DNA of 64,000 bases from Sphingomonas vulcanisoli (lineage in GTDB: Bacteria > Pseudomonadota > Alphaproteobacteria > Sphingomonadales > Sphingomonadaceae), in the NCBI RefSeq assembly GCF_011761305.1, contig NZ_JAAOZC010000012.1:28211-92210 (forward strand), given 5' to 3'. Position 1 is the first letter of the stretch, and the number at the start of each line of letters is the position of its first letter. Positions 44,207 to 53,274 of the stretch are shown one piece after another. Below the pieces are notes generated by a model. It did not search any database and was not told the DNA's origin. It saw nothing but the letters and a program-made list of their open reading frames with translations. Both the position numbers and the translations under genes were made by a program.

Positions 44207-45505
44207 TTACTTCGGGCTCACCCGCCAGATCGTGTTCGACAGGTCATCTGCGATCAGCAGGGCGCCGGTCTTGTCGAGTGCAATCCCCACCGGTCGCCCG
44301 CGCGCCCTGCCGTTCGCATCGAGGAAGCCCGTGACGAAATCCTGCGCCTTGCCGCTGGGGCGGCCGCCCGAGAAGGGAATCCAGGCGATCCGATAGCCAT
44401 TGAAGTGGCCCCGATCCCAGCTGCCGTGTTCGCCGACAAAGGCGCCATTCGTGTAGGCGGGCGTAAGTCCTCTTGCGCTGGCGAAAGCCATTCCAAGAGG
44501 CGCGACGTGCGATCCGAGGCTGTAGTCGGCCGGTATCGCCTTGGCGACCATGTCCGGTCGCTTTGGCATCACTCGGGGATCTTCGTGCTGGCCCCAATAG
44601 GACCAAGGCCATCCATAGAAGGCACCCGGCTTCACGGATGTCATATAGTCGGGAACGAGATCCGGCCCAAGTTCATCCCGCTCGTTGATCACCGCCCAGA
44701 GCTGTCCCGTCTCCGGGTTGAACGTGAGCCCGTTGGGATTGCGCAGGCCCGTCGCATAGTCGCGGTGCGCGCCGGTGGTACGGTCAACCTCCCAGATGCG
44801 GGCGCGGTCCTTCTCGGCCTCCATGCCGTTCTCGGTGATGTTGCTGTTCGAACCGATGCCAACATAAAGCTTCGTTCCGTCCGGGCTCGCCGTCAGGCTT
44901 TTGGTCCAGTGGTGGTCGATTGGGCCACCGGGCAATTCGGTCAGCAGGGTGCCCTTGTCGGTGATCTGCGCCGCACCCGGTTGGTAGGCGTAGCGCACGA
45001 TGCCGTCGGTATTGGCGACGTAGAGGTCGTTGCCGACCAGAACGACGCCGAATGGCGCATGCAGATGCTCGAGGAACGTGGTGCGCAGCTCGGGCTTGCC
45101 ATCCCCGTCCGCATCGCGAAGCAGTTCGATCTTGTCCTCGCCCTTCACCTTGCTGTGGCCCATCGACTGGACCCAGCCGACGATGATGTCTTTCGGGCGG
45201 CCAATGGGCTCCTGCGGCGCCTTGGGCTCGATCGCCAGAACATCACCATTGGGCAGGACATAGACCGATCGGACATTCTTGAAGCCGGTCGCAAACGCAG
45301 TCGCCTTCAGGTCTGCCGGCACCGTCGGCACATCGCCGTTCCAGGCCGTGGGCGTCGCGATGTGCATCGGCGGCATGAGGTACTGGTTTTGCGCGGGCAG
45401 GGTCGGATTGGGCCCGACCTGTGCGTCGGTCGGCCCACCGCTGCTGCCGCAGCCGGCGAGCGCAAGGCAACTCGCGCCGACGGCTAGGAGATATGCCGCG
45501 CGCAT
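44207..45505 (-). CDS. PQQ-dependent sugar dehydrogenase-like (GDH-B fold) lipoprotein
   Basis: The roughly 432-residue protein starts MRAAYLLAVGASCLALAGCG, with a lipobox LAGC at Cys19, and a six-bladed propeller body. HAPFGVVLVGNDLYVANTDG, GIGSNSNITENGMEAEKDRA, and GEHGSWDRGHFNGYRIAWIP match the soluble glucose-dehydrogenase-like L-sorbosone dehydrogenase type. Its start overlaps the DUF2231 stop (TGATG). It is probably a periplasmic lipoprotein that oxidises an aldose-like substrate with PQQ; the substrate is unknown. Confidence 0.87.
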   Translation of the reverse strand: MRAAYLLAVGASCLALAGCGSSGGPTDAQVGPNPTLPAQNQYLMPPMHIATPTAWNGDVPTVPADLKATAFATGFKNVRSVYVLPNGDVLAIEPKAPQEPIGRPKDIIVGWVQSMGHSKVKGEDKIELLRDADGDGKPELRTTFLEHLHAPFGVVLVGNDLYVANTDGIVRYAYQPGAAQITDKGTLLTELPGGPIDHHWTKSLTASPDGTKLYVGIGSNSNITENGMEAEKDRARIWEVDRTTGAHRDYATGLRNPNGLTFNPETGQLWAVINERDELGPDLVPDYMTSVKPGAFYGWPWSYWGQHEDPRVMPKRPDMVAKAIPADYSLGSHVAPLGMAFASARGLTPAYTNGAFVGEHGSWDRGHFNGYRIAWIPFSGGRPSGKAQDFVTGFLDANGRARGRPVGIALDKTGALLIADDLSNTIWRVSPK

Positions 45506-45993
45506 CACCGTGCCTCCTGCCGTGCTTCGAGCGAATAGCCGAGCCATGAGGCGACAAAGGCGAGAATTGTCGTGATCACCGACAAGACCAGGCCCGTCGG
45601 CATGACCGACGTCCAGGCGTCGCGGCTGTGAATGAAGATATTCACGAGCGCGAAGGCCATCATCAAGATCGTCGCCGCGCTGTGCGGCCAGGGGCGCCGT
45701 CGCGGCCGGTCGCGATGGATGATCGCATCGACGATGCCGGCAATGGCGGCGAGCACGCCTCCGACGAGGCCGAACGTGATCTGCCAGGCCGAAAAGTTTG
45801 CCCACTGCATCTGGGTCGAGTTCACGTAAATGATGTCCGTCACCAGAGCGCCGGTGAAGAATGCCAGCGGAAAGGCGCTCAGGATCCCATGGACGGGATG
45901 GGTTCTCGCCAAAGGCGCGATTGGCGTGGCATAATTCAACGGCTTGCCTCTCGAATTGACGTCTCCCGGTGAATGCTCCGGTGGCGTCATCAC
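45505..45993 (-). CDS. DUF2231 membrane protein
   Basis: The 162-residue protein has four hydrophobic segments. Near the N-terminus RTHPVHGILSAFPLAFFTGA is the DUF2231 hallmark (HP-x-H at the first helix). It is the first gene of a two-gene unit with the PQQ-type dehydrogenase (TGATG overlap), a pairing that may provide a membrane redox partner. Function unknown. Confidence 0.85.
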   Translation of the reverse strand: MMTPPEHSPGDVNSRGKPLNYATPIAPLARTHPVHGILSAFPLAFFTGALVTDIIYVNSTQMQWANFSAWQITFGLVGGVLAAIAGIVDAIIHRDRPRRRPWPHSAATILMMAFALVNIFIHSRDAWTSVMPTGLVLSVITTILAFVASWLGYSLEARQEAR

Positions 45994-46107
45994 ATGGTTG
46001 AAACGCTTTAACGCCGCCCCGAATGGATTGTTCGATCGCCGGTCGCGGCTGGCAAGGCGACCGTGATCAGGATCAACTGCCTGGAGAAAACGGCTCGAGG
46101 CGCACGC

Positions 46108-47202
46108 TTATTCGACGTTTAGCTCCTCGAGCTGCTTGATCTGGTGCATCGGGCAGCCATTGGTCCGGCTCCGGAATCCGCCAGAGAATTCATAAGCCTG
46201 TCGCCGGGCCCGGTTGACGGATCCGAGAGGCTGATGGGCCGCAAGGCCATGCCAGGGGCTGAAATAAAGGCTGTCCTCCTCGCGATCGCTACGGCCGTGC
46301 TCCCACGTCACCTGCGGTTCGACGCGGAGTGTCGCAACGGTCTGGAAGGGGCTTTCCTTCTCATCCCAGGGCTTGGTGGGATCCTCGACCGGCATGGTCT
46401 CCAGGCTGCGGCAGAGCTGGACGCGCAGCTCCCATGTTCCGCCCTGTTCGACGATCACTTCGCGCACGTCCTCGCGCAGAGCGTCCGGCCGATCGCTGAC
46501 GTTGACTTTGCTACCCGTCACTTCGGTCAGCCCGGTCGAAATCGGCACGAGCGAGAATTTCGCGATATAGTCGCCATAGCGGTAGGGGGTCTGCGAGAAA
46601 TAGGTCTCGCCGAGCGGGTGAACTTCGGGCGCTCCGCCGAGCTGCGACAGCAGGACCGAGCTGCCGCCGACCGCCTCCAGCGCCCCCTCGAGCACGCGCA
46701 GCGTCGCAGACCAGGCCTTTTTGAGGCCTTCGCCTTTGTCCGTCGTGGCCGCGAGCAACTTCAAATTCTTCAAGAATGCAGCGGGCGTCGGGGCACCGAA
46801 CACGGGGCCGTTGACCATCAGGAAATCCTGATCGCCGTCATCCGATCCGGGCAGGCGCTCGCCGGGGACGCCGAGCACCTTCAGGGCCAAGCCGCGCGGG
46901 GCGCTAACTCCGTCGTCCAGGATGTCGCCGGGCGCCGTTGAGATGCGAAAAACGGCCTCGTAGGTGCCGGGGCCGGCAAACAGGCCTTGGGCCAGTTCCA
47001 CGGTAAGAGCATCGGACACCGTAAGCGATCCACGCACGATGCCGTGACCCTTCGCATGGACGCCACGCACCGCCCGGGAATAATCGCGGGCCGTGGTCTC
47101 CATGATCTTCTGAAAAGTCTGTTCCAAGCCCGCTATGGCTTTGGCCTCGTCGGGTGACGGCTGTTCGACGGAGGCGGCGTAGCGGATCGGCGATGCGGAC
47201 AT
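46108..47202 (-). CDS. Catalase-family heme protein
   Basis: The roughly 364-residue protein (start at ATG 47202, MSASPIRYAA) has VRGVHAKGHGIVRGSL near residue 45 with the distal His, and near the C-terminus SPWHGLAAHQPLGSVNRARR and AYEFSGGFR, where the Arg-x-x-x-Tyr pattern would give the heme ligand. It is much shorter than monofunctional catalases (about 480-700 residues) and belongs to the short catalase-like subfamily (SrpA-like). Peroxide- or peroxidase-type activity is inferred. Confidence 0.85.
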   Translation of the reverse strand: MSASPIRYAASVEQPSPDEAKAIAGLEQTFQKIMETTARDYSRAVRGVHAKGHGIVRGSLTVSDALTVELAQGLFAGPGTYEAVFRISTAPGDILDDGVSAPRGLALKVLGVPGERLPGSDDGDQDFLMVNGPVFGAPTPAAFLKNLKLLAATTDKGEGLKKAWSATLRVLEGALEAVGGSSVLLSQLGGAPEVHPLGETYFSQTPYRYGDYIAKFSLVPISTGLTEVTGSKVNVSDRPDALREDVREVIVEQGGTWELRVQLCRSLETMPVEDPTKPWDEKESPFQTVATLRVEPQVTWEHGRSDREEDSLYFSPWHGLAAHQPLGSVNRARRQAYEFSGGFRSRTNGCPMHQIKQLEELNVE

Positions 47203-47718
47203 GCTGGATTTCCTCAAAAGGTCGCACAGCCATCCAGTCGTTCGGGCCGAGTGCCCGTCCGCCATAAATACTTGTCACGACTAGATTTCGGCGAAGAAAC
47301 GAGCGGACCTCGAGCGTGTTCCGGATGCTCTTACTGGTCTATGCCCGGAGGCAGTTGAGCCCTTACGCGGACGACGACGTCCCATCGCGGTCTTGGCGAT
47401 AACGCAAGGTTGCAATCAGCCGTGCTCGGAAAGCAGCTTGTAAGCGTGACAACCTGTGGCTGCTCGCCGGCAGCTTCGCGTTCAAGGGGGATTGGCTGGC
47501 CAGCGCGATCGGGCGACTTCGCCCGCCGCGAAACCGAATCCCGGCTGAGCTGCTCGATGGGCTGACTAAGGATTTTGGCAATGAGCCTCGCAATGTTGCT
47601 CAATGGCAGGCGTTTTTCCGCGAACTCGGTGCCGGGTACGATCGTCGACCTCTGCGCGCGGTTGACCGCCTTCCTAGCGTCTCACGCGGAAGCGGCGCCC
47701 GGCATCATTTCCTCGTCG

Positions 47719-47747
47719 TGATCGATAAAGGATGGCGTTATCGATCA
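47719..47747. repeat. Perfect 10-bp inverted repeat
   Basis: TGATCGATAA (47719-47728) and TTATCGATCA (47738-47747) are exact reverse complements with a 9-base loop. Without a T-run it may be a regulatory palindrome or part of the junction of element 2. Confidence 0.5.
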
Positions 47748-47893
47748 AGCGTCGCGGCAAAAGAGAACTTTTGCTTGTTATCAGGTTCTTAGCCAGAATT
47801 GGCAAACCGGTACGGTCCTCGAAAGAGTTTCCGAAGGTTTTTCGCTTTTTCGCTTGGAATTCTATGGGTTGCGACGACCTTTGTGTCCGCTAA

Positions 47894-47965
47894 TGTGTAT
47901 CCCAGCGAGAAGGCGGTGAAAATCGCGCTTTGAAATCCGCTCGTTAGAGAGCCGATAGGTTTCCT
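47894..47965 (+). repeat. Left arm of a long inverted repeat around integrase 3
   Basis: The inner 38 bases, CTTTGAAATCCGCTCGTTAG onward (47928-47965), match the reverse complement of 49393-49430 at 37 of 38 positions. Outward from there, similarity continues with scattered differences through CGAGAAGGCGGTGA (47906-47919) to about 47894. The left arm touches attachment core 3. Confidence 0.75.
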
Positions 47966-47977
47966 CTTCTGGCACCA
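47962..47977 (+). other. Attachment core 3 (damaged copy of tRNA-Leu 3' end)
   Basis: TCCTCTTCTGGCACCA equals the tRNA-Leu 3' end at 17116-17132 with one G missing. It precedes integrase 3 by about 165 bases, the same layout as cores 1 and 2. It is the least faithful of the three copies, matching the decay of the integrase behind it. Confidence 0.65.
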
Positions 47978-48143
47978 GAAGCTCTTCCGGTGACGTCCGA
48001 CGACGTCCCGGAAAGAGCTGATATTCCCCGATTTTCCTGATATAACCGTCCGGTCAAATCCGGGCCGGTCCGGCACCAATCGGGTATTCTGAGGGTATCC
48101 TGGAAGGTATCGAAACCGCCTCTCTTCGGAGGCTGGACCTTCC

Positions 48144-49383
48144 ATGGGCACGCTCTTTGCCACGACCGTAGCGAACGCCAAACCGGGCGGGAAAGACTAT
48201 AAGCTCAGCGACGGAGCCGGGCTTTACCTGCTCGTGCGGCCCAACGGCTCAAAGCTTTGGCGCTTCAACTACAAGCATCATGGCAAGAATCGCACGCTGG
48301 CGTTCGGCGCCTGCCCCGATGTCGGGCTGGCTGACGCGCGCGGCAAGGGCGACGCGGCGCGCCGATTGATCACCGCAGGTCTTGATCCCTCGCACGAGCA
48401 GAAGGTCGCGGCAGCGAAAGCGCGCGTCGAGGAGAAATGACACGTTCAAGGCGGTCGCGAAGGAGTGGATCGCGAAGAACGAACGCGAGGACATGGCCGA
48501 GATCACGCTCGCCAAGATCCGTTGGCTTCTCGACAAGGCTTATCCCAAGATCGGCAACCGGCCGATTGCCAAGATCACCACGCACGAGGTGCTAACGGTC
48601 CTCCGCGCGGTGGAAGCGACCGGACGCTACGAGAGCGCGCGACGGATGCGCAGCGTGCTGGGTCGCATCTTCCGCTATGCCGTCGCCACCACCCGGGCCG
48701 AGCGTGATCCGACCGGCGACCTGCGTGGCGCGCTCACTGTCCCCAAGCCGAAGCACCTTGCGGCGATCACGACTGCCAACCGGGCCGGCGACCTCATGCG
48801 GGCGATCGAGGGATACACCGGCCACGCCATCACGCTCTATGCGCTGCGTCTCTCCGCCCATCTCTTCGTGCGCCCGAGCGAGCTACGACAGGCCGAATGG
48901 GCCGAGTTCGACTTCGACCGGTCGATCTGGGACATTCCGGCCGACAAGATGAAGATGCGGCGGCCGCATCGCGTACCACTCTCGAAGCAGGCCGTAGCCA
49001 TGTTCGAGGAGCTTTGGGAACTGACCGGCACGGGCCGCTATTGCTTCCCCTCATTCCGCACCGATCGCCGCCCCATGTCGGAGAACACGGTCAATGCCGC
49101 GCTCCGGGCGTTGGGCTTCGGGCAAGAGAAAATGACGGCGCATGGTTTTCGAGCCATGGCGGCAACGCTTCTTAACGAGTGCAGCCGGTTCAACCCCGAC
49201 GCGATCGAGCGGCAGCTTGCCCACATGGAAAACGACGGGGTCCGGCGAGCCTACACGCATGGCGAATATTGGGACGAGCGGGTTACAATGATGCAGTTCT
49301 GGTCGGACGAGCTTGATTACTTGCGCAGCGGCGCCAAGGTACTGAAATCCAATTTCGGCGGCCGATCGGCAGCGCCTAGTTAA
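48144..49383 (+). pseudogene. P4-type integrase 3, broken by a one-base insertion
   Basis: The first frame from ATG 48144 reads to KARVEEK and stops at 48438-48440; the +1 frame continues at once with NDTFKAVAKEWIAKNERE and stays open to 49383. Removing one A from the AAA at 48435-48437 restores a single frame of about 412 residues. Catalytic motifs survive: RPSELRQAEW, TAHGFRAMAATLLNE, ERQLAHMEN, RRAYTHGEYWDERV. The gene is close to integrases 1 and 2. No AlpA partner follows. An authentic frameshift is more likely than a recoding site, because no slippery sequence or stimulatory structure is seen. Confidence 0.85.
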
Positions 49384-49392
49384 TCCCAGAAA

Positions 49393-49465
49393 AGGAAACC
49401 TATTGGCTCTCTAACGAGCGGATTTCAAAGTACGATTCTCACCGCCTTCTCGCCGGAAGACACAG
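49393..49465 (-). repeat. Right arm of the long inverted repeat around integrase 3
   Basis: AGGAAACCTATTGGCTCTCT onward to ATTTCAAAG (49393-49430) is the inverted counterpart of 47928-47965, and the diverged extension continues to about 49465 (CACCGCCTTCTCGCCGG). It begins ten bases after the integrase 3 stop. Both arms keep the same reading frame (GSLTSGFQS in one frame), so they may derive from a duplicated gene segment. Confidence 0.75.
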
Positions 49466-49528
49466 TAGCAAACGCATCATCTTTCGCAAGAACTGGGCTG
49501 GGCGTCGGGCGCCCCGATCGAGCCATTA

Positions 49529-50200
49529 TCAGTCTCGATACGAGTAGCTCGTGATCTCGGCGACGGATTGGAAAAAGACAGCCGGATCTAAATCGGCCTT
49601 CAGGCGGCGCTCGATGCTGGCATCTGCCCAGGCAAGCCAATCCCCACTGTACTTACCGTCAATGACCGTGCCCTCGTCCGCCTCCAACAACCGATCCAGG
49701 TCCGCCGCCGCGCCACCGTCTCCACGACCAACATCCCCCCAAACGACCTCGCGCAAACGCGCCGGTCGTGAACCGCATCCGTTCAGGGGGTCAAAGTTGC
49801 ACGCCGATCACCCCCGAACAGGTTCAACATTGCAGGCCGATTCACACTTGTGATCCTCAACCGCCTCGCCAAGCGCCGCGATCGCGGAGGATCCGGTCAT
49901 CTCGGCTCCGGTATAGGTGCAAAACTGGGGCACCTGGACGCGATTGAACATCACACCATCATACCCGATAACAACCAAGGTATCAGGTCTGACGGATCCA
50001 AGGTGATCGCGCAGCGCCGCATGGGCGTGTTTTATGCGCGTGAGATGGTCGTCAAGCACGTCATCCGTTTCCGCCGTCAGTTCCCGCGGCGCAGGGATGC
50101 CCTCGCTCAGTTGGCTCTCATACAATCTCAGCCAGTCGCGCTTGTCGCGATAAAGAGACGGCGCGTTTGACTGGCGAGGACAAGGCTCAACATGGCAAAT
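49529..50200 (-). pseudogene. Degraded catabolic gene region (LigB-like extradiol dioxygenase fragment)
   Basis: On the minus strand, 49850-50165 reads WLRLYESQLSEGIPAPRELT, HAALRDHLGSVRPDTLVVIG and CTYTGAEMTGSSAIAAL, like the N-terminal part of class III extradiol ring-cleavage dioxygenases (LigB superfamily). No start-to-stop gene is present. A second piece at 49529-49756 ends DLDPAVFFQSVAEITSYSYR and could be another fragment of the same or another gene. The remaining sequence to 50639 shows only short frames. Confidence 0.5.
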
Positions 50201-50639
50201 CGTCTCCCAAATTCGTTGCCGACATGCTCTTCGACATGCTGCGGAAGTGCCCACCGCGAATACGAACGGTAGATAGTATCTGGCCGGTTGGCCGCCCCGT
50301 ACCCAGGCGGCCAGTTGCAAGCAGATATCATAACGACCCGTCTCGCGCGCGCCAAACCATGCATCTCAAAGAATGGAATCACGTGCTTTCCGGCGCGCGA
50401 TTACCTCAGCTTTCGAAATAGCCCGTCGACCGATCAACCAAGTGGTGGAATGTTTACTCAATTGGCGATGCGAGCGCGGCGTGTTCCAGGCATTTGGTGA
50501 AGGCTTGGATTTGCGACCGTTCTTGGCTGAGCGAGGCGCAACAAGCGATGATCTGACCGCGCAACCCGGCGCGGCAATCAGCGCATCCGGGGGCGCTTGC
50601 GACGCAAAAGAAGCGCGTATGGCCGCGGATACGTCCCGA
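50201..50639. other. Gap without a convincing gene
   Basis: About 440 bases between the degraded region and the ROK kinase gene. A minus-strand frame ending SQERSQIQAFTKCLEHAALA could be a remnant tail of a LysR-type regulator, but the evidence is too thin to call. No terminator or repeat is clear. Confidence 0.35.
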
Positions 50640-51548
50640 TTATCCCGCGCCAGCCGTCTCCTCAATTGCCGCCAGCGCCAGCGCCAGGGTGCCGAGCGGG
50701 CCAGCCTGATCGGCAAGGCAGGGCGTATCGATTATCCGTTCAAGCGCGTTGATGTCCATATCGGCGACGTAGTCAGCCAGCATTGTCGCAACGCGGGCGC
50801 GGATCAGGGACAGCAAGTGCGGCTGGCCGCACCCGACACCCCCGCCGATTGCGATGCGCTCTGGCGAAAGGGTCAGGATCAGCATTGCGACGATCTCGGC
50901 GAGCGCTCCGGCCACAGGGCGCCATACGGGATCATCGCTCGGAATATCTTGAGCTCGGCGACCGGATCGCGCGGCGATCGCGGGACCAGAGGCTAGGCCT
51001 TCAAGACAATCACCATGGAATGGGCAGATGCCGGAAAAGGAGTCGCCGGCCTCACGCCGGACGCGGACATGGCCCATTTCCGGGTGCAGAAAACCCCGTA
51101 ACGGCCGCCCGTTGACGATCGCGCCGCCGCCAATGCCGGTGCCGATCGTCAAGTAGACACTGGATGTCATCCCTTGCGCCGCCCCCCAGCGATGCTCGGC
51201 CAGCGCGGCAGCGGTAACGTCGGTCTCGAAACCGACAGGAACTCCGAAGGCCGCCCCAAACCGCCCGGCGACTTCGGTATCCGCCCAACCGGGCTTCGGC
51301 GTATTGGTGATGAAGCCATAATCCGGCCGGGTGCGATCGAGGGCAAGGGGCCCGAAGCTGCCGATACCGATCGCCGCGAATGGTTCATGTTGGAACCACA
51401 ATCGAAGTTGTGTTTCCAGTTGGCCCAGCGTGTCGGCGGGGGAGGTGGTCGGAACCACGATACGATCGCAGATGACCTGCCCTCGACCAAGCAGCGCTAA
51501 GCATTTGGTGCCGCCCAATTCCAGTCCGGCAACCAGTGCCTCAGACAT
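50640..51548 (-). CDS. ROK-family sugar kinase, probably fructokinase
   Basis: The 302-residue protein starts MSEALVAGLELGGTKCLALL (ATP-binding phosphate loop). GIGSFGPL, VYLTIGTGIGGGAIVNGRPL and CPFHGDCLEGLASGPA follow; the last resembles the zinc-binding region of fructokinase-type ROK enzymes. It overlaps the amylosucrase gene by eight bases and is the last gene of the operon. Phosphorylating the fructose released by amylosucrase is a natural role. Glucokinase is an alternative. Confidence 0.85.
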   Translation of the reverse strand: MSEALVAGLELGGTKCLALLGRGQVICDRIVVPTTSPADTLGQLETQLRLWFQHEPFAAIGIGSFGPLALDRTRPDYGFITNTPKPGWADTEVAGRFGAAFGVPVGFETDVTAAALAEHRWGAAQGMTSSVYLTIGTGIGGGAIVNGRPLRGFLHPEMGHVRVRREAGDSFSGICPFHGDCLEGLASGPAIAARSGRRAQDIPSDDPVWRPVAGALAEIVAMLILTLSPERIAIGGGVGCGQPHLLSLIRARVATMLADYVADMDINALERIIDTPCLADQAGPLGTLALALAAIEETAGAG

Positions 51549-53274
51549 CGCGCACCGCCCAGACCACCGTCCCCCCGGCAATCGTGACCCCGATCGGCCT
51601 ATCGTCGATCGCGTCGATCCAGTCTCCGGCACGCGGGAAAGCCTGTGCTGCGTCACCGAAATTTGCGACCAGCAATACCGTTTCGCCTCCTGTGCCGCGT
51701 TCGACGACGAGCAGCCCTACAGTATCGTTCTGAACGGCCGTCAGCGCCTTTGCATCGAGCGCGGGAAAACGGCTGCGCACAGCGATCAGGCGACGGGTCA
51801 AAGCCAGCCAGTCAGCCCCAGGACCGTTGCCGACGGCTGCGGCATCCGCGCGATCCCAGTCCATCCAAGGGCGATGCAGCCAACGTGCATCTTTAAGACC
51901 GCTGGTGTCGGCGCGGTTGGGCAAGCCGATCTCGTCACCCATGTACAGCATCGGCATGCCCGGCAGGGCAAGCATCGTGGCCAATAACAGCCGGTAACGG
52001 CCGACCGCCGCGGGGCCCTCTGTTCCGACGAGTGAGGCGAGCATGCCGACCGTGCTGGGGGCTGCTCCGGAACGCGCCTGGAACCGCCGGCCGTCGGCAA
52101 ATCCTCCCGCGCCAGCGTAAAAATCCGAAATGCGATCGAGTTCGTCCGGTTTGACCTGCCCATTCAGTGCCGACCAAATGATGTCGTCATGGCAGCGCAG
52201 GTAATGGAGCCATGCGGTGTCGGGCCACAGCAGTGCAGTGTCGCGCACCAAGTCGCCGACGATGCGCCCATCGCCGGTTGCCAACGCAACCCATAATGCC
52301 GCCATCACTCCGTTGTGATATGCGAGCTGTGCCGCTCGCGTGCCAGTCACCGGTTCGATATAGGGAAGAATATCGGCGGTCCGCTCGATCGCCTCAGCCA
52401 AAAGGGCGACGCCGGGCGCGACTGCGTCGAGCCCGGCGCGCAGCGCTGCGACCAGGGCATGTGTCTCGGGCAGATTGCGCGATGCGGTGCCGCGCCGTTT
52501 CCAGAGATAGGGCGCGCTATCCAGCCGGAAGATATCGACACCGATATTCGCCCAGAAAAGCAGCACGCCCAGCATTTCGCGGAACACCGCTGGGTTTGAC
52601 CAATTGAGATCCCACTGAAAGGGATAGAAGCTGGTCCATACCCATCCTCCGAGGCGCGGTTCATGGGTAAAATTGCCGGGTGCAGTGTCGGGGAATATAT
52701 CGTCCAGATCAGCTTCCCAGGCGGCAACTTCTCCTTCGCTGTCGACTATGCGGTAATAGGCGCGCTTTTCCTTGTCGCCGGCCAGTGCAGCCTGCGCCCA
52801 AGCGTGATCGCGCGCAGAGTGGTTCAAGACGCAGTCTATCGCGAGGGCCATGCCGCGATGGTGCAGGTCGGCCGCCAGAACGCGAATATCTTCGAGCGAG
52901 CCGAGTGCCGGCTCGATCGCCCGATAATCGGCGACCGCGAAACCGCCATCGCTGTCCTCCGCTTGGCTGCGTGTCATCGGCAATGGATGCAGCAGCCGGA
53001 CGCCGAGTTGCTCCAGCCAGGGCAGTCGGTCACGTAACCCCGCCAGATCGCCGGCGAACCGGTCGACGTAGAAACTGTAGCCGATCATGTCCGGCGCGCC
53101 GAACCAGGCCGGTTGACGTGCGCGCTCCGCATCGATCGCGCGCAGAATGGAGGATCGGGTCGACGCGGCATCATCGATCATGCGCGCGATCGCTCTTCTT
53201 TCCTCCAACCAAGCGGGGTGATCGTGGTAAAGCGGCTCCAGCAGCTCGAGCAGCGATCCAGACCGGTCCGTCAT
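51541..53274 (-). CDS. Amylosucrase-type glycoside hydrolase (GH13 subfamily 4)
   Basis: The 577-residue protein has the amylosucrase-like motifs VLNHSARDHAWAQ, FQWDLNWSNPAVFREML, VDIFRLDSAPYLWKRRGT (nucleophile Asp252), LLAEAIERT (acid/base Glu294) and LRCHDDIIW (Asp363/364). No signal peptide is present, so it acts in the cytoplasm, splitting sucrose into fructose and glucosyl units that can be added to a glucan. It is a little shorter than Neisseria amylosucrase (about 636). It lies between the kinase and the hydrolase genes with overlapping start and stop codons. Confidence 0.87.
   Translation of the reverse strand: MTDRSGSLLELLEPLYHDHPAWLEERRAIARMIDDAASTRSSILRAIDAERARQPAWFGAPDMIGYSFYVDRFAGDLAGLRDRLPWLEQLGVRLLHPLPMTRSQAEDSDGGFAVADYRAIEPALGSLEDIRVLAADLHHRGMALAIDCVLNHSARDHAWAQAALAGDKEKRAYYRIVDSEGEVAAWEADLDDIFPDTAPGNFTHEPRLGGWVWTSFYPFQWDLNWSNPAVFREMLGVLLFWANIGVDIFRLDSAPYLWKRRGTASRNLPETHALVAALRAGLDAVAPGVALLAEAIERTADILPYIEPVTGTRAAQLAYHNGVMAALWVALATGDGRIVGDLVRDTALLWPDTAWLHYLRCHDDIIWSALNGQVKPDELDRISDFYAGAGGFADGRRFQARSGAAPSTVGMLASLVGTEGPAAVGRYRLLLATMLALPGMPMLYMGDEIGLPNRADTSGLKDARWLHRPWMDWDRADAAAVGNGPGADWLALTRRLIAVRSRFPALDAKALTAVQNDTVGLLVVERGTGGETVLLVANFGDAAQAFPRAGDWIDAIDDRPIGVTIAGGTVVWAVRDV

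Larger units (their letters stand above)
47203..48143. other. Element 2/element 3 junction region
   Basis: No convincing protein gene lies in these 940 bases. Three structures are visible: a perfect 10-base inverted repeat TGATCGATAA/TTATCGATCA (47719-47747), the left arm of a long inverted repeat (about 47894-47965), and attachment core 3 (47962-47977) with its arm region GACGTCCGACGACGTCCCGG (about 47992-48011). Confidence 0.6.

Noticed and set aside
44165..45487. A 440-codon open frame opposite the PQQ-type dehydrogenase
   Set aside because: The dehydrogenase has a lipobox and propeller motifs; the plus-strand frame is compositionally non-protein-like.
47789..48181. A 130-codon minus-strand frame upstream of integrase 3
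   Set aside because: It covers attachment core 3, the repeat arm and the integrase start. Most is junction DNA, although the repeat arm may derive from a gene fragment.
48430..48445. Programmed ribosomal frameshift to make integrase 3
   Set aside because: No slippery heptamer or downstream structure is visible, and the two related integrases are encoded in one frame. A simple insertion explains it.
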